Positions 42,750-52,260 of a DNA stretch of 64,000 bases are shown here, piece by piece (position 1 is the stretch's first letter; each line of letters begins with the position of its first letter). The translations under genes and the position numbers were made by a program. The DNA comes from Heterocephalus glaber (taxonomy: Eukaryota > Chordata > Mammalia > Rodentia > Bathyergidae), in assembly GCF_000247695.1 (NCBI RefSeq), contig NW_004624734.1:8949254-9013253 (forward strand), written 5' to 3'. The notes beneath the pieces were generated by a model. The model saw only the letters and a list, made by a program, of their open reading frames with translations, made no database searches and was not told the DNA's origin.

Positions 42750-42754
42750 CAGGG

Positions 42755-43118
42755 CCACCTTTGAGTCATATTTTGAAGGAGGCATCTCTCATCTATTTCT
42801 TCTTTCTTCTACATCCTTCAAATACTCTTTTCCACAGATTCTTCTGAACACTTTCATTTGGGCCCTCCTTCCCCACCCTCCATGTACAGACCCTGTTCCT
42901 ACATTATGAGCCTCCCTTTTCTTCAGCCAAACCATTCATTTCAGTGCTGCTAATGCCCAGTGTTGAGGTAAAGTTGACGGGGCTGATAAATACTAATATG
43001 ATACTGGCCGACTGCTTTTTCTCTGTGGAAAATAATTGTATAAAGAAAACATTTGAACAAGATTCATTCTGGGCTTACCAGAGCCTCAGTTCAGTGACTG
43101 TGTTACAAAAGAGTGAGT
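42755..43118. other. Single-copy DNA with one copy of a local direct repeat
   Basis: 42961-43028 (tgttgaggtaaagttgacgg ...) resembles 44338-44405 (tgttgaggtaaagctaatgg ...). The family is unknown. Otherwise nothing recognised. Confidence 0.4.
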
Positions 43119-43121
43119 CTT

Positions 43122-43297
43122 ACTGGGCGTGGTGGTGTACACTTGTAATCCCAGTGCTCTGGGAGGCAGAGGCAGGAGGATCACAAATTGTAACCCAGCC
43201 TGGGCAACTTAGTGTGACCTTGTCTCAAAGAATGAAAAAAGGGCTGGAGATGTGGGCCAGTGTGAAAGTTTTCAGTTCCCCGGTACTGAAAAAAAGA
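43122..43297 (+). mobile_element. B1-dID composite SINE
   Basis: B1 part ('ctgggcgtggtggtgtacac', 'ctctgggaggcagaggcagg', 'acccagcctgggcaacttag', 'gaccttgtctcaaag') followed by an ID part in which box A has decayed ('ggctggagatgtgggccagt', 'cagttccccggtactg'). Confidence 0.92.
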
Positions 43298-43438
43298 AAG
43301 AAGGAAAAGAAGACGTGAGTCTTGGGCATTTAAACAAATTAACTAGAAACAGTTTTTAAAAACTGATACTGTCCTTGTGCTTTGGGTCCTGTGTATGTCT
43401 GTCTCCGTCGGTAGATGGGCCATTCAATAGTGATGACA

Positions 43439-43531
43439 GACCCAGGGATTTAGCTCAGTGGTTCCACTACCTGCCAGCAAGTACAAGGACCAGAATTGGA
43501 TTCCCAGTACCAAAAAAAAAACCAAAAAGGA
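43439..43531 (+). mobile_element. tRNA-derived SINE with perfect 15-bp target duplication
   Basis: 'cccagggatttagctcagtg', 'gttccactacctgccagcaa', 'ggaccagaattggattccca' and 'gtacc' then an A run. The duplication tcaatagtgatgaca is exact at 43424-43438 and 43532-43546. Box B is mutated (agaattggattcc). Confidence 0.96.
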
Positions 43532-43547
43532 TCAATAGTGATGACAT

Positions 43548-43650
43548 CCTGACCAGGTACAGCCTCAACTTCGCCACTTACTGTGTGACTTTGGGTGAAT
43601 TACCGAACCTCTCAGTGCCTCTTAACGCAGCTCTTGTAGAAATTTCCCAG
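43548..43650 (+). repeat. MIR fragment
   Basis: 'acttcgccacttactgtgtg', 'actttgggtgaattaccgaa' and 'cctctcagtgcctctt' follow the MIR centre closely. Confidence 0.8.
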
Positions 43651-43654
43651 TATC

Positions 43655-44337
43655 CCAGAGTCCTGAGTCTGCCTTCCAACCGGAAGCTCTCCAGAGAAAG
43701 GACAAGTACATTTAAGGTCAGGCCTTCGGGGCGATGTTTGCAACGAGGTCAGTTTGAGCCATCAAGCAGAACTTTTCTGTCCGCCCCTGACTGCTGGTCA
43801 GGCAGAGGTGAGGGCAGTTCTCCTCCAGCGTGGGCCTCATCCAGTAGTGACGTCCACTGTTAAGGGTCGGAGACAGCATCAGAAGCACAGCCACAGCAGA
43901 GGGATTCAGAAGCTTGAGTGCACGTTATTTTTCAGCCAGGTTTGTTAGGAAATGATCTCCCGCGAGAGCCCAAGGGCAGAGCTGTCTCAGGAAACTCTCG
44001 AGGCCACGCATGCACATTGCTGCTGGAGTGGAGGGCTGGGGGAGTTTCATATCCACAAGGGGAGGACGAGTCAGGATGGAAGAAAAAAGGTGGTGACTAA
44101 ATTGACTGGGGATTAGAATCTATTATTATATGTGTTGTGGTTAACTGGAGTCTTCTGGGTTTATTTGTTTAAGGAAATGTCTTCCTTCATTATTTACTCG
44201 ATTGTCCCAGAATAGCAAACAGTGAGCTCCCCCGTGGCAGAAACTGGCGAGCGCTCCTGTTGCTGCGTTTCCCCTCTGGTGGGCTGGGCACTGATGGCTT
44301 CAAGGAGTGAGGAGTGGGCCACGGTGGAGAAGCCCAC
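43655..44337. other. Single-copy DNA
   Basis: No repeat family or supported gene. A frame from 43375 runs across the SINE and MIR above and is therefore not a gene. Confidence 0.4.
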
Positions 44338-44405
44338 TGTTGAGGTAAAGCTAATGGGCCCATTTATACCACCATGTAATTGGCTGGCAGCTTTTTCTCA
44401 CATCC
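44338..44405. repeat. Second copy of the local direct repeat
   Basis: Shares with 42961-43028 the start tgttgaggtaaag, an ATAA/TATA-rich middle, and the ending 'ctggc..(c/a)ctgctttttct' versus 'ggctggcagctttttct'. Both are in the same orientation about 1.38 kb apart. Confidence 0.5.
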
Positions 44406-44439
44406 CTGGCTTGGAGCCGAGCCTGGCCGTCTACCTTTC

Positions 44440-44560
44440 TGGCTGGATGGCTGCAGAAAGTTGCATCCCCTTTTTGAGCCTCGGTTTCCTCATCTGCAAA
44501 ATAGGGATAAGGAGATCTTCCCTCAGAGTTATCTCGGATGAAGTAAGATGATTTTACAAA
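44440..44560 (+). repeat. MIR 3' part
   Basis: 'tttttgagcctcggtttcct', 'catctgcaaaatagggataa' and 'ctcagagttatctcggatga' then 'agtaagatgatt' follow MIR (gcctcagtttcctcatctgtaaaatggggataa ... gttgtgaggattaaatga). Confidence 0.85.
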
Positions 44561-47500
44561 TTGTGGCTCCCTCGAGGACTGTTTCACCTTTTCCTTTTTC
44601 TGGAAGCCAGCCAATCTATACATATTCCCCCTACAAGAAGTTTCTCCATGGCACATTGGGCTAGAGCAGGCCTACCTAGCTGGCCCTTTCCTTCAGTGAG
44701 ACAACGTGGGGGCTTTGGGCCCAGTATCTGGAATCACTGACTGGGAACAGAAGAGGCAGGGAGCAGGACCTGGGCCTCAGGGCTGGGAAGAGGCCCCTGG
44801 AAAGGCCCAGGATGGGAAGCGCTGGTCCCCCCAGTACCGGGAGAGGTCTCAGTCTGCAGGTCTCTGCATCCTGACTTCGGGTAGTGCGGCACAGTGTCAT
44901 CAGCAGCTTGGGCCACAGAGACTCGAGGCACTGGCCGGAAGACCAGACAGGGTGGTGGGTTTGGGTCAGGCACCCCGCTGGCCTCTTTCCTGCAGAACTG
45001 AGCTGAGCTGGCCCATCAGAGGCCACGAAGCCCATGGGTGTGGAGCAGCCACTGTCAAGTGTGGAAAATGCCAAGGTGATGAGTGATGTTGTTTTCGGGG
45101 CTGAGTGATAGCCGCTGATTTTGCCCTTTCTTGATCAGGCTCCTGTGCTTTAGAGCTTTCCCTGAAGGAAGCACACATGTGGAAGGCACACTGGGCACAT
45201 CGGCATCCTCACCTGTCCCCAGCATCCAGGTCGAAAAAGTCTCACCAGCCCCAGGACACCCCTGTCCCTACACCCCAGGCCAGGTACAGGGCAACCACTC
45301 CCTGACTTGTAGCACCAGAAATCTCAGGGCACATTTGAAAGGTGAAAACTCTGCTGGCAGTAAAGTGTAACAGTCCTTGGGTCCTTGGTCATGCGGCAGC
45401 ACCAGTGGAACCTCATGTGCTGAGCCTCGGAGAGGGGAGGGCATACACTCCCCAAGTGTGTGGATTCCCTGTCCAGTGCTCTTTCTAGCCTGCCATTCAT
45501 CAGCCTCTCTGCTCACACTCTGCGGTAGCTCAATGTCAGGTTGGCCATTCTGGAGCCTCTGCTGGGAATACAGATCTGGGGTCCCAAGATACACAACCGT
45601 GCCCCCCATATCCACCCCACCTGCACCCTGGGGTTCAGAGTAGAGCATCTTAGTGAGAGCTCCACTACCTGTTTGCCCCGTGAGTTGCTGCTCAGCACAG
45701 TTTCCATGCCCCTTTCCTAACCACCCTGGAGACCAGCTAACTCCCTTGCTTCATTTTGGCTCTCACTGAAAGGGATTTCTAATCGGTACCCCCGAGCCTG
45801 CTCTCTCCTGGCCTGAGCCTGGCATGGTTGTTGTGTGAGACCCGCGTCCGCAAGGCTCATGGTTGCTCTGAGCCCTTGGCTGGTGAAGGGGAACAGGAAA
45901 TCCACTTTGCCTCCCAGTGTTTCTTTGCAGAGGTTTCCCTGTGTTTGGTTCCCTGTGCTCAGAGTGTTTGGTTCCCTGGGATTATGCGCTCTCATTTCTT
46001 GCAGCAGCAATTGAGCATCTGCTGCGTGTAGGAGCTCCACCTAGAGGTCAGTAAAGGCGAGACTGTCAGGTCATTCTCTTAAGAGAGGCGCGATGGCACA
46101 CAGCCTTCCAGGGCTTGTTCTAACAGCAGCTAAACATGTAAGGACTTTGGGCTGAAAGTGACAAAAACCCAGCCTGGAATGGCATGAGCCTGAGGAAGGG
46201 AATGAGAATAAGAAATGATCGGCTCCTGAACTGAGAAGTCCAGAGCTGGGTTTAGGTGTGGCTAGATCTAGGCATCAGTGGGTAGCATCAGGATTGGCCT
46301 GCCTGGCTCTCTTCCATGCTAGGTTGCTTCCTTCTCTTTAAAAGGGGGCCCTGAAAAGTATAAGGTTGCAATGTACTGTACCCCTTTCAGGTTTAGCAGA
46401 AAGAGAGCTGTTCCTATCCCAAAAGGGTCCACAAAATGCCTGGAATCCACTCTGACTGGACCATTTGCCTGTATGTCTGAACGAAACTCTGTGGCCCAAA
46501 CTTCGTAGGCCAGAGTAAGGGAAAGATTGACTTCACCGAGGAGAACCAAAAGGTGCAGGTGTTAACTCAGTCACCTGCCGGAGCACTCAGAATAGCCACT
46601 CCAGGCTGATCTGGCCCTGAGTCCAGCCAGCCAGTATCCGGCCTGACACTTAGTGTTTTCCTCCAATGTGAAAACAGGCTCCTCTGCCACCCCCTGGATG
46701 GCCGTTTATACCTGACCCTGCCTCTCCATCCTGTGTCACTGCAGTAGCCTCTGCCCAAGGTCCCTGTCCCTCCCCCCACCCCGAGTGATGCTTCTAAAGC
46801 AGGACTCAGCCAGCCCCAGCCCACGGCTGGAAGCCAGTGTCTCACCTGTGTTGAGTACAGCCCACACACTAAGAATGGTTTCTCCATTCTTAAGTAATTG
46901 GGGGGAAAGATCCTTGAAGAGTAATATCTTGTGATCCATGAAAGTGATATGAAATTCATATTTCAGTAAATAGAAATCAGGTTTTATTGGCTGTTTATGT
47001 CCTATACAGGGACACTTCCATACCTGAGCTGTTTATGATCTGGCCCCTCCTAGAATAAAGTTTGTTAACCATTGGTTTAGAGCCCTCTAACCCTGCCCTG
47101 TCATTCCCGGGCTCAGTGATCTTCTAGTGCTCCGTGGTGTCCTTGAACACAGCAAAGTCCTTATCCTGATACTTAGTGTCCTGTGGTCCAGTTGCCCCAT
47201 GTTCCAGTCTTTCCTCCCAGTGTGGCCTCCCCGCCCCCCGGAGCACCCTGGGTCCTGGATGTGCAGGATTCCTGGTCACCTGGGCTTTGTCTGTCCTTCC
47301 TGCTTCAGCACTGGTCAGTTCCCGGAAAGCCCCCCTTTCCTCTTGGATGCCACCCAGGACATCATTCCAAGCCCAGCACGCCCCCTGAGTTATCTTTTCT
47401 GAGTTGGAGTTCATGGTCACCTCTGCTGCATTCCACTCACGCTCTGCTTTAGCTTCTCCCAGTAGCATGTGTGATGTTGCAGTCACTGTTAACCACACGT

Positions 47501-47950
47501 GTTTCCCCTCCCCAGCAGACTGCAGACATCGGCTGATTCATCCACATTCCCTTGCAGCCCTAGCACAGATCTTCCTGCTCGATGCATAGCTCGGTGCTTC
47601 TCAGAAGGAATGAAAGTCAAGGTCTAGGCTGGGGGTCCCTCCTGTTCCTAGGACATTTGCTGGTTTATGGGGATGCAGGCTTTGGAGAATCTGAGCTGGT
47701 GGAGAAAAAAAAGGATCAAACCAAGGCAGAATAAGCGGGGACACATTGGCATCCCACACGGTTCATCTCCACAGGCTGGAGACGTGGCTTGAAGTTGACC
47801 TAATGAGACTTTAAGGAGAGGATGGGCAAAGGGGGAGGGGTGAGAAGCACAGAATTGTCTTGCACGTTCCTAGCTGCCCAGTCAGGGTGCAGAGTGCTTT
47901 GAGCAAGGAGAATGTGCTTTGACACCATGAGGACTCACAGATCAACCCTA
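44561..47950. other. Long single-copy stretch, no gene seen
   Basis: About 3.4 kb of GC-balanced DNA with no clear repeat family; 47070-47560 has the pyrimidine-rich flavour of an eroded L2 ('cctgcttcagcactggtcag', 'tgagttatcttttctgagtt') but cannot be called. Frames of 90-132 codons on both strands overlap and lack recognisable domains. Confidence 0.4.
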
Positions 47951-47954
47951 AGTG

Positions 47955-48142
47955 AGCTGGGACTGGTGGCGCACACCTGTGATCCCAGCACTCTGAGAAG
48001 CTGAGGTGGGAGGATTGCAAGTTCGAACCCAAGCTTGGCAACTTAGTGACTCAGTGAGACCCTGACTCAAAATGAAAAACAGAGAAGGGCTGCAGATGTA
48101 GCTTCAGTGTCAAGGTCCTGGGTTCAGTGCTGCAAACACATG
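47955..48142 (+). mobile_element. B1-dID composite SINE
   Basis: B1 part ('gggactggtggcgcacacct', 'gaagctgaggtgggaggatt', 'gcttggcaacttagtgac') then ID part ('gggctgcagatgtagcttca', 'ggtcctgggttcagtgctgc'). A CA microsatellite replaces its A tail. Confidence 0.9.
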
Positions 48143-48143
48143 T

Positions 48144-48176
48144 GTCACACATACACACACGCACACACACACACAA
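48144..48176. repeat. (CA)n microsatellite at a SINE tail
   Basis: About twelve CA units with one TA and one GC interruption, grown from the SINE's 3' tail. Confidence 0.92.
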
Positions 48177-48289
48177 GTGAAAGAGAGCAGGAGTTGAAGG
48201 TCTTAATGCCGAGGAGACAGGGTGAGCCAGGCAGCAGGGTTCAGTGTGCAAAGACAATAGCCACCATTTTAACTTCTTTCTTTCCCCAG

Positions 48290-48465
48290 ATCAGGGGTTC
48301 TTGACCTGGCCCCCGTTGGCAGGTGGGGCTGGGTAATTCCTGGTTATGGAGGGCTCTCTGATGCCATGGCGGAATTTCAGTAGTGTCCCTCATCTACCCA
48401 CTAGATGTCAGCAACACCCGACCCCAGCTGTAACAACTGAAAATGTCTCCCCAGAGGTCACAGAC
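48290..48465 (-). repeat. MER20 relic, antisense
   Basis: 'gggtaattcctggttatgga', 'tcatctacccactagatgtc' and 'agcaacacccgaccccagct' with 'gtaacaactgaaaatgtctc' match the reversed MER20 consensus (ctacccactagatgccagtagcac ... gttgtgacaaccaaaaatgtctcc). Confidence 0.85.
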
Positions 48466-48778
48466 GAGGTGCGACACACAAATCTGACTGAGAACTTTTC
48501 CTCTCATAAATGCTTCCCCTGCTATTCCTTGGTAAAAGCCCTGTTTCTTTATTTGACCAATATTCTTGGAAAATACTAAAAAGTAAATCCCTAGAAAAAT
48601 GGCTGCACACTTTGTGGTGGCCATGTCAGCTTGGTTGACAAGGGTTTCGCTGCTTGTTCTCTTCCGGGTCCTCGTCCTGTCATGAGCGGGCCACAGAGAC
48701 TCCCCCGGCCACTTTAGCACAGCCCCAGACTCAGATTGGAGGATAATCTCTGCTTGTGTGGATATCACCATGGGATTT
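48466..48778. other. Single-copy DNA
   Basis: Nothing recognised. Confidence 0.35.
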
Positions 48779-48868
48779 TTTTTTTTTTTTTTTTGGTATC
48801 GGGGTTTGAACTGGGCACCGTGCACTTGAGAGGCAGGCGCCGGAACCACTGAGCTAAATCCCTGGCCC
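48779..48868 (-). mobile_element. tRNA-derived SINE, antisense
   Basis: T run of about 17, 'ggtatcggggtttgaactgg', 'cgtgcacttgagaggcaggc' and 'ccactgagctaaatccctgg'. Flanks are only weakly alike (atgggatttt / gtgggttttt), so the target duplication has decayed or was short. Confidence 0.9.
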
Positions 48869-48869
48869 A

Positions 48870-49904
48870 TTGTGGGTTTTTATTGTGATGCTTTCGACAT
48901 GTTTGTTAGCATCTTTTAATGTGATTTTTTTCCTTTGAGCAGATAGACGCGTGTGAGAGGGCGGTTGCCAGACTCACTGTGGAAAAGAACAGTTTGTGTC
49001 TTGTTGGAAGGTGGGTCATTGCCACTGCCTTTCCCTATCCATCTTTTCATGAGTTGTTTCACTCCCTGACCGTTTTCCCAAGCCATTGGCTTTGGCACCA
49101 GAACTCAGGCTCCCTGCCGACAACTCCTCTGCCACCCCTCGCTGGAAACGGGGCAGATTATGTTCTCCATTCGACCCCTGGGAGTTGCTTAGCTTCTGTC
49201 CTTGTCGAGCGATCATCCTGGGAAGTTTGACACCCTTACCTATGTCCTATGGTTCGGAACAAGCTCCTAAGTGGTGTGAAGAATGCATGCCTGAAGTTCT
49301 GAGCCTGAAATTCTGAGGAGATGCAGAAAACAATCTTCCACCCTTTCTGGGAAAGCAGAGCACTGTGCATGTGCACATACGCATGGCCCAGTGAGGGATG
49401 CACCAGCCATTTTGCTGTCGTCACCATTTCTAGCCTTTCAAGCTAGCTGTGAGGTGAAGTATGCTTGAAGAAGAATTCACAGCATTGGGTAGGGAAGGAG
49501 AATAAGAGAGAAGCTGGTGGGAAGAAAAGAAGTGTTTCCCTGTCTTAATGTGGCCTTCTTTCTTACCTCTCTATGCCAAAGGCCTCATTACTAATACAAT
49601 TGAGCTGAGAAGCCATGTACTGTGGTCGGGCATCTTACAGATCATGGCACAGCCTCCTCTCACTGAGGGAAACTGAAGCCACTCTGCCCTGCTAACACTA
49701 GTGTTACTGAGGCCAGGGCTGAATCTTCCAGAATCTCACTCCAGTGCAAAGTCAGACTCACCCATCCTATTGACCTTGATTTTGTTGATTTTTTGGAAAG
49801 TTGGGGATGTGTTCAAAAAGACTTGAGGGAGGAACAGGCCACAGTAAAGACTTAGTGAACTAATGTGCATCTCCTATTCTGCCTCTGATGCATCTCCCAC
49901 GTCT
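48870..49904. other. Single-copy DNA
   Basis: No repeat family or supported gene. 49655-49690 ('catggcacagcctcctctca', 'ctgagggaaactgaagcc') has a faint MIR-like look. Confidence 0.4.
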
Positions 49905-50035
49905 AACAAGTGAAGAACCTCCTCCTACCTCACAGTTCTTGTGTGGAAAGCAAGGAGCTAAGGAATTGCCTACAAGCTCATAAAGGAGCTTGTATCATAA
50001 AGGATATCCTTTCATATCCTATCATAAAGGATAAA
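49905..50035 (+). repeat. MIR-like tail followed by a small palindromic tandem
   Basis: 'cctcctacctcacagttctt' and 'gtgtggaaagcaaggagcta' resemble the MIR 3' part. From 49993 a 27-base unit beginning tatcataaaggata is followed by a second copy of that start at 50020-50033; aaaggatatccttt at 49999-50012 is a perfect palindrome. Confidence 0.5.
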
Positions 50036-50095
50036 ATTCAGACCCGGCTAACTATTGGAAGTGTTTTTGACAGCTAGAGCCAAACACAACCATAA

Positions 50096-50182
50096 AGGCT
50101 GGGGATATAGCTCAGTGGCACTGTGCCTGCCTGGCAAGCACAAGGTCCTGAGTTCGATACCAGAGTTAAAAAAAAAAAAGAT
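50096..50182 (+). mobile_element. tRNA-derived SINE (ID-like)
   Basis: 'ggctggggatatagctcagt', 'ggcactgtgcctgcctggca', 'gcacaaggtcctgagttcga' and a 12-base A run. The 8-bp duplication aaccataa lies at 50088-50095 and 50183-50190. The 5' end 'ggctgggg' is more ID-like than the other copies. Confidence 0.92.
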
Positions 50183-50249
50183 AACCATAAGTACAGAACC
50201 TAGAACAAATGATGTAGACTTTTCATTTTTCTGAGATTTTAGGAAAAAT

Positions 50250-50600
50250 ATTAGTCAGCTTCCCTGGTGCTGGACACAATTCCTAACACTCACAGTCTAA
50301 AGGAGGAGAGGTTTAATTTGCTCATGGGTTCAGTCCATGGTTGGCTGGCTTTGAGGCAGAGACATGGTGGAAGAGTATGACAGAGCAAAGCTGCTTAGTT
50401 AATGGTGGCTGGGAAGCAGAGCAGGGGAAAGCACTAGAGAGGAAGGACCAAGGACCCATAGATACTACCCAATGTCACGCCTCTATGACCCAACCAGACA
50501 CACTCAGCTTACTAATTAATTGGCTGCTTACTAATCTCCTAGGTGTCTCTTAATCCAATGAAGTTGACATATCAAGATTAATGGTTGCAGAGATTATGTG
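50250..50600 (-). repeat. MaLR LTR, antisense, degraded
   Basis: 'ttagtcagcttccctggtgc', 'aggtttaatttgctcatggg', 'tcagtccatggttggctggc', 'gcagagacatggtggaagag' and 'ggctgggaagcagagcaggg' follow the reversed MaLR LTR. The far end is unclear. Confidence 0.7.
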
Positions 50601-51200
50601 TCCCAGTTACAACCACCAACCCTTCAACAAGTGTTTCATTGCTGTGTGAGGCACACCTGGAAACCCAATAAGCCTGGCAGCTTCCTCATCTCTACCTGTG
50701 ATTTTGCTTCACTGTTGGTTGAACTGTGCAGCCAGATGGTCTGTTAGAATCATAGACACTGAGAAGGACCACGCATACGTCCAGCTGGGGTCCATGTGGA
50801 GTTGCCATCTCCATCTGTGCATGCAATTCTGCAGAAGGAGAAGTTGCTCTGTCCTTTCTAGAAAGTTCTTAGGGGCCCCCTCAGTTGTACCTGGTGAACT
50901 CAGGCCCTGTCTGTGCTTGGTCTTGCCCAGGGACTTCTTGCCTTGTGGCTCTTTGGGACCAGGAAGAGCTGGGTGGGGGAGGAGGCAGGATTATGCCAAG
51001 GAAAGAGATGGTTATTCAGACTTGGATGTGAGGTCAGAGATGAGAGGGCTGAGGTGGGGTGACCCTGACTCACAGACGTGGTTCCAGGTGGCAATAGAAC
51101 CCTGACATGCCTCCGTGAGCTCTCCATGAGCTTTTCCCCTCACCAGACCTGGCCTCTGGGTCGTGCCTTATCTTATGTGTGGCTCCTCACATCCCATCCT
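50601..51200. other. Single-copy DNA
   Basis: A 135-codon plus frame (50698-51105) has no recognisable domain. No repeat family recognised. Confidence 0.4.
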
Positions 51201-51341
51201 CAGCTTTCTGTAGCCCAGTGTAACACCCAGAGTTCTTCAGAGAAACAGGATGAGAGGTACACGCAGGTTTGTCCTATGTCACCTCATGGATATACAAGTC
51301 TGTAAATCCACAGAGATAGGATATGCATGTATATGTGTGTT

Positions 51342-51925
51342 TGTCATCTTTCCATCACTATAATGAAATGCCTGAGGCAATTAACTTATAAAGAGAAAAT
51401 GTTTAAGCTGGGTATGATGGTGTACTTCTATAATTCCAGTTACTCCATAGGCTGAGGCAGGCAGATCACAAGTTCATTCAAGGCTGCCTTGGGCAACTTA
51501 GCAAGACCCTGTCACAAAATAAAAAAATCTGGGGACATAATTTAGCACTAGGGTACTAGCCTAGCACACAAAAGGGCAGGCATTCGATCCTACTAGTACT
51601 ACCAGAGACAGAAAAAAAGAGACAGATTCAGAGGGAGATGAAGTTTACTTAGCTTATAGCATAGTTTTACAAGTTCCAATCCCAGATCAAATAGCACCAT
51701 TTCTTTGGGCTCTGATGAGGTTGGCACATCATGGTTGGTACCCATGGCAGACGGACTCCTCACCATGTAGGTCAGGAAGCCTGAGAAGAAGAGAAAGAGA
51801 CCTATGACTCCCACCATTCAAGGGCATGCCCCCAATGACCTAAAGACCTCCCTGTAAGCCCCACCTCTTAAAGGTCCACAGGCCCTCCCAGTTGTGCCAC
51901 TTTGGGAACCTAGCCTTTAACAGAC
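51342..51925 (-). repeat. MaLR LTR, antisense, inserted in the older LTR and split by a SINE
   Basis: 'ccatcactataatgaaatgc' and 'ctgaggcaattaacttataa' precede the SINE at 51403. 'agatgaagtttacttagctt', 'gggctctgatgaggttggca' and 'ggcatgcccccaatgaccta' with 'gtaagccccacctcttaaag' continue after it to about 51925. Same LTR class as the provirus at 40.4 kb. Confidence 0.8.
51403..51625 (+). mobile_element. B1-dID composite SINE inside the LTR
   Basis: B1 part ('aagctgggtatgatggtgta', 'taggctgaggcaggcagatc', 'ccttgggcaacttagcaaga') and ID part ('ctggggacataatttagcac', 'tagcctagcacacaaaaggg', 'aggcattcgatcc'), with an A/G-rich tail. Confidence 0.9.
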
Positions 51926-51988
51926 GGACCTTTGCAGGATTCTCAGCCAAGCCATATCTCTGTGTATGCGTGCTATGTGTGCACGCAT

Positions 51989-51990
<2 letters not shown>

Positions 51991-52020
<30 letters not shown>
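51991..52020. repeat. (GT)n microsatellite
   Basis: About fifteen GT units between the two LTR parts, preceded by a gcacgcatacgtg-type purine/pyrimidine alternation that extends from about 51960. Confidence 0.95.
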
Positions 52021-52022
<2 letters not shown>

Positions 52023-52260
52023 ACAAAGAGATTTATTTTAAAGAGTTAATTTACATGATGAGGAGACTGGCAAACAGAATCTGCAGGGCCATAAAGTGGG
52101 TTGGAAACTCGGGCAGGACACTGCAGTCTTGAGGCAGGATTCCTTCTCCCAGAAACCTTAGTTTTTGCTTGTAAGGCTTTCGACTAACTCTAGTGGAGTT
52201 GAATTCACACCCACGTTGTCAGGAGTAGTCTCTTTTACATAAACTAAACAGATTGGAGAT

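Larger units (their letters stand above)
51205..52260 (-). repeat. Old MLT1-like LTR, antisense, split by a younger LTR
   Basis: The left half (51220-51341: 'agagttcttcagagaaacag' ... 'tatgcatgtatatgtgtg') and right half (51965-52260: 'agagatttattttaaagagt', 'taatttacatgatgagga', 'ttcacacccacgttgtcagg') are adjacent parts of one reversed LTR type, which normally passes straight from the GTGT/TATA part to 'agatttattttaagg'. The inserted LTR and a GT microsatellite separate them. Confidence 0.7.

Noticed and set aside
43375..43863. 162-codon plus-strand frame
   Set aside because: It passes straight through a tRNA-SINE, its duplicated flank and a MIR, so it cannot be one ancestral coding sequence.
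51960..52020. Z-DNA or regulatory role for the purine-pyrimidine alternating GT tract
   Set aside because: It sits inside the GT-rich part of an old LTR junction and is adequately explained as a microsatellite.
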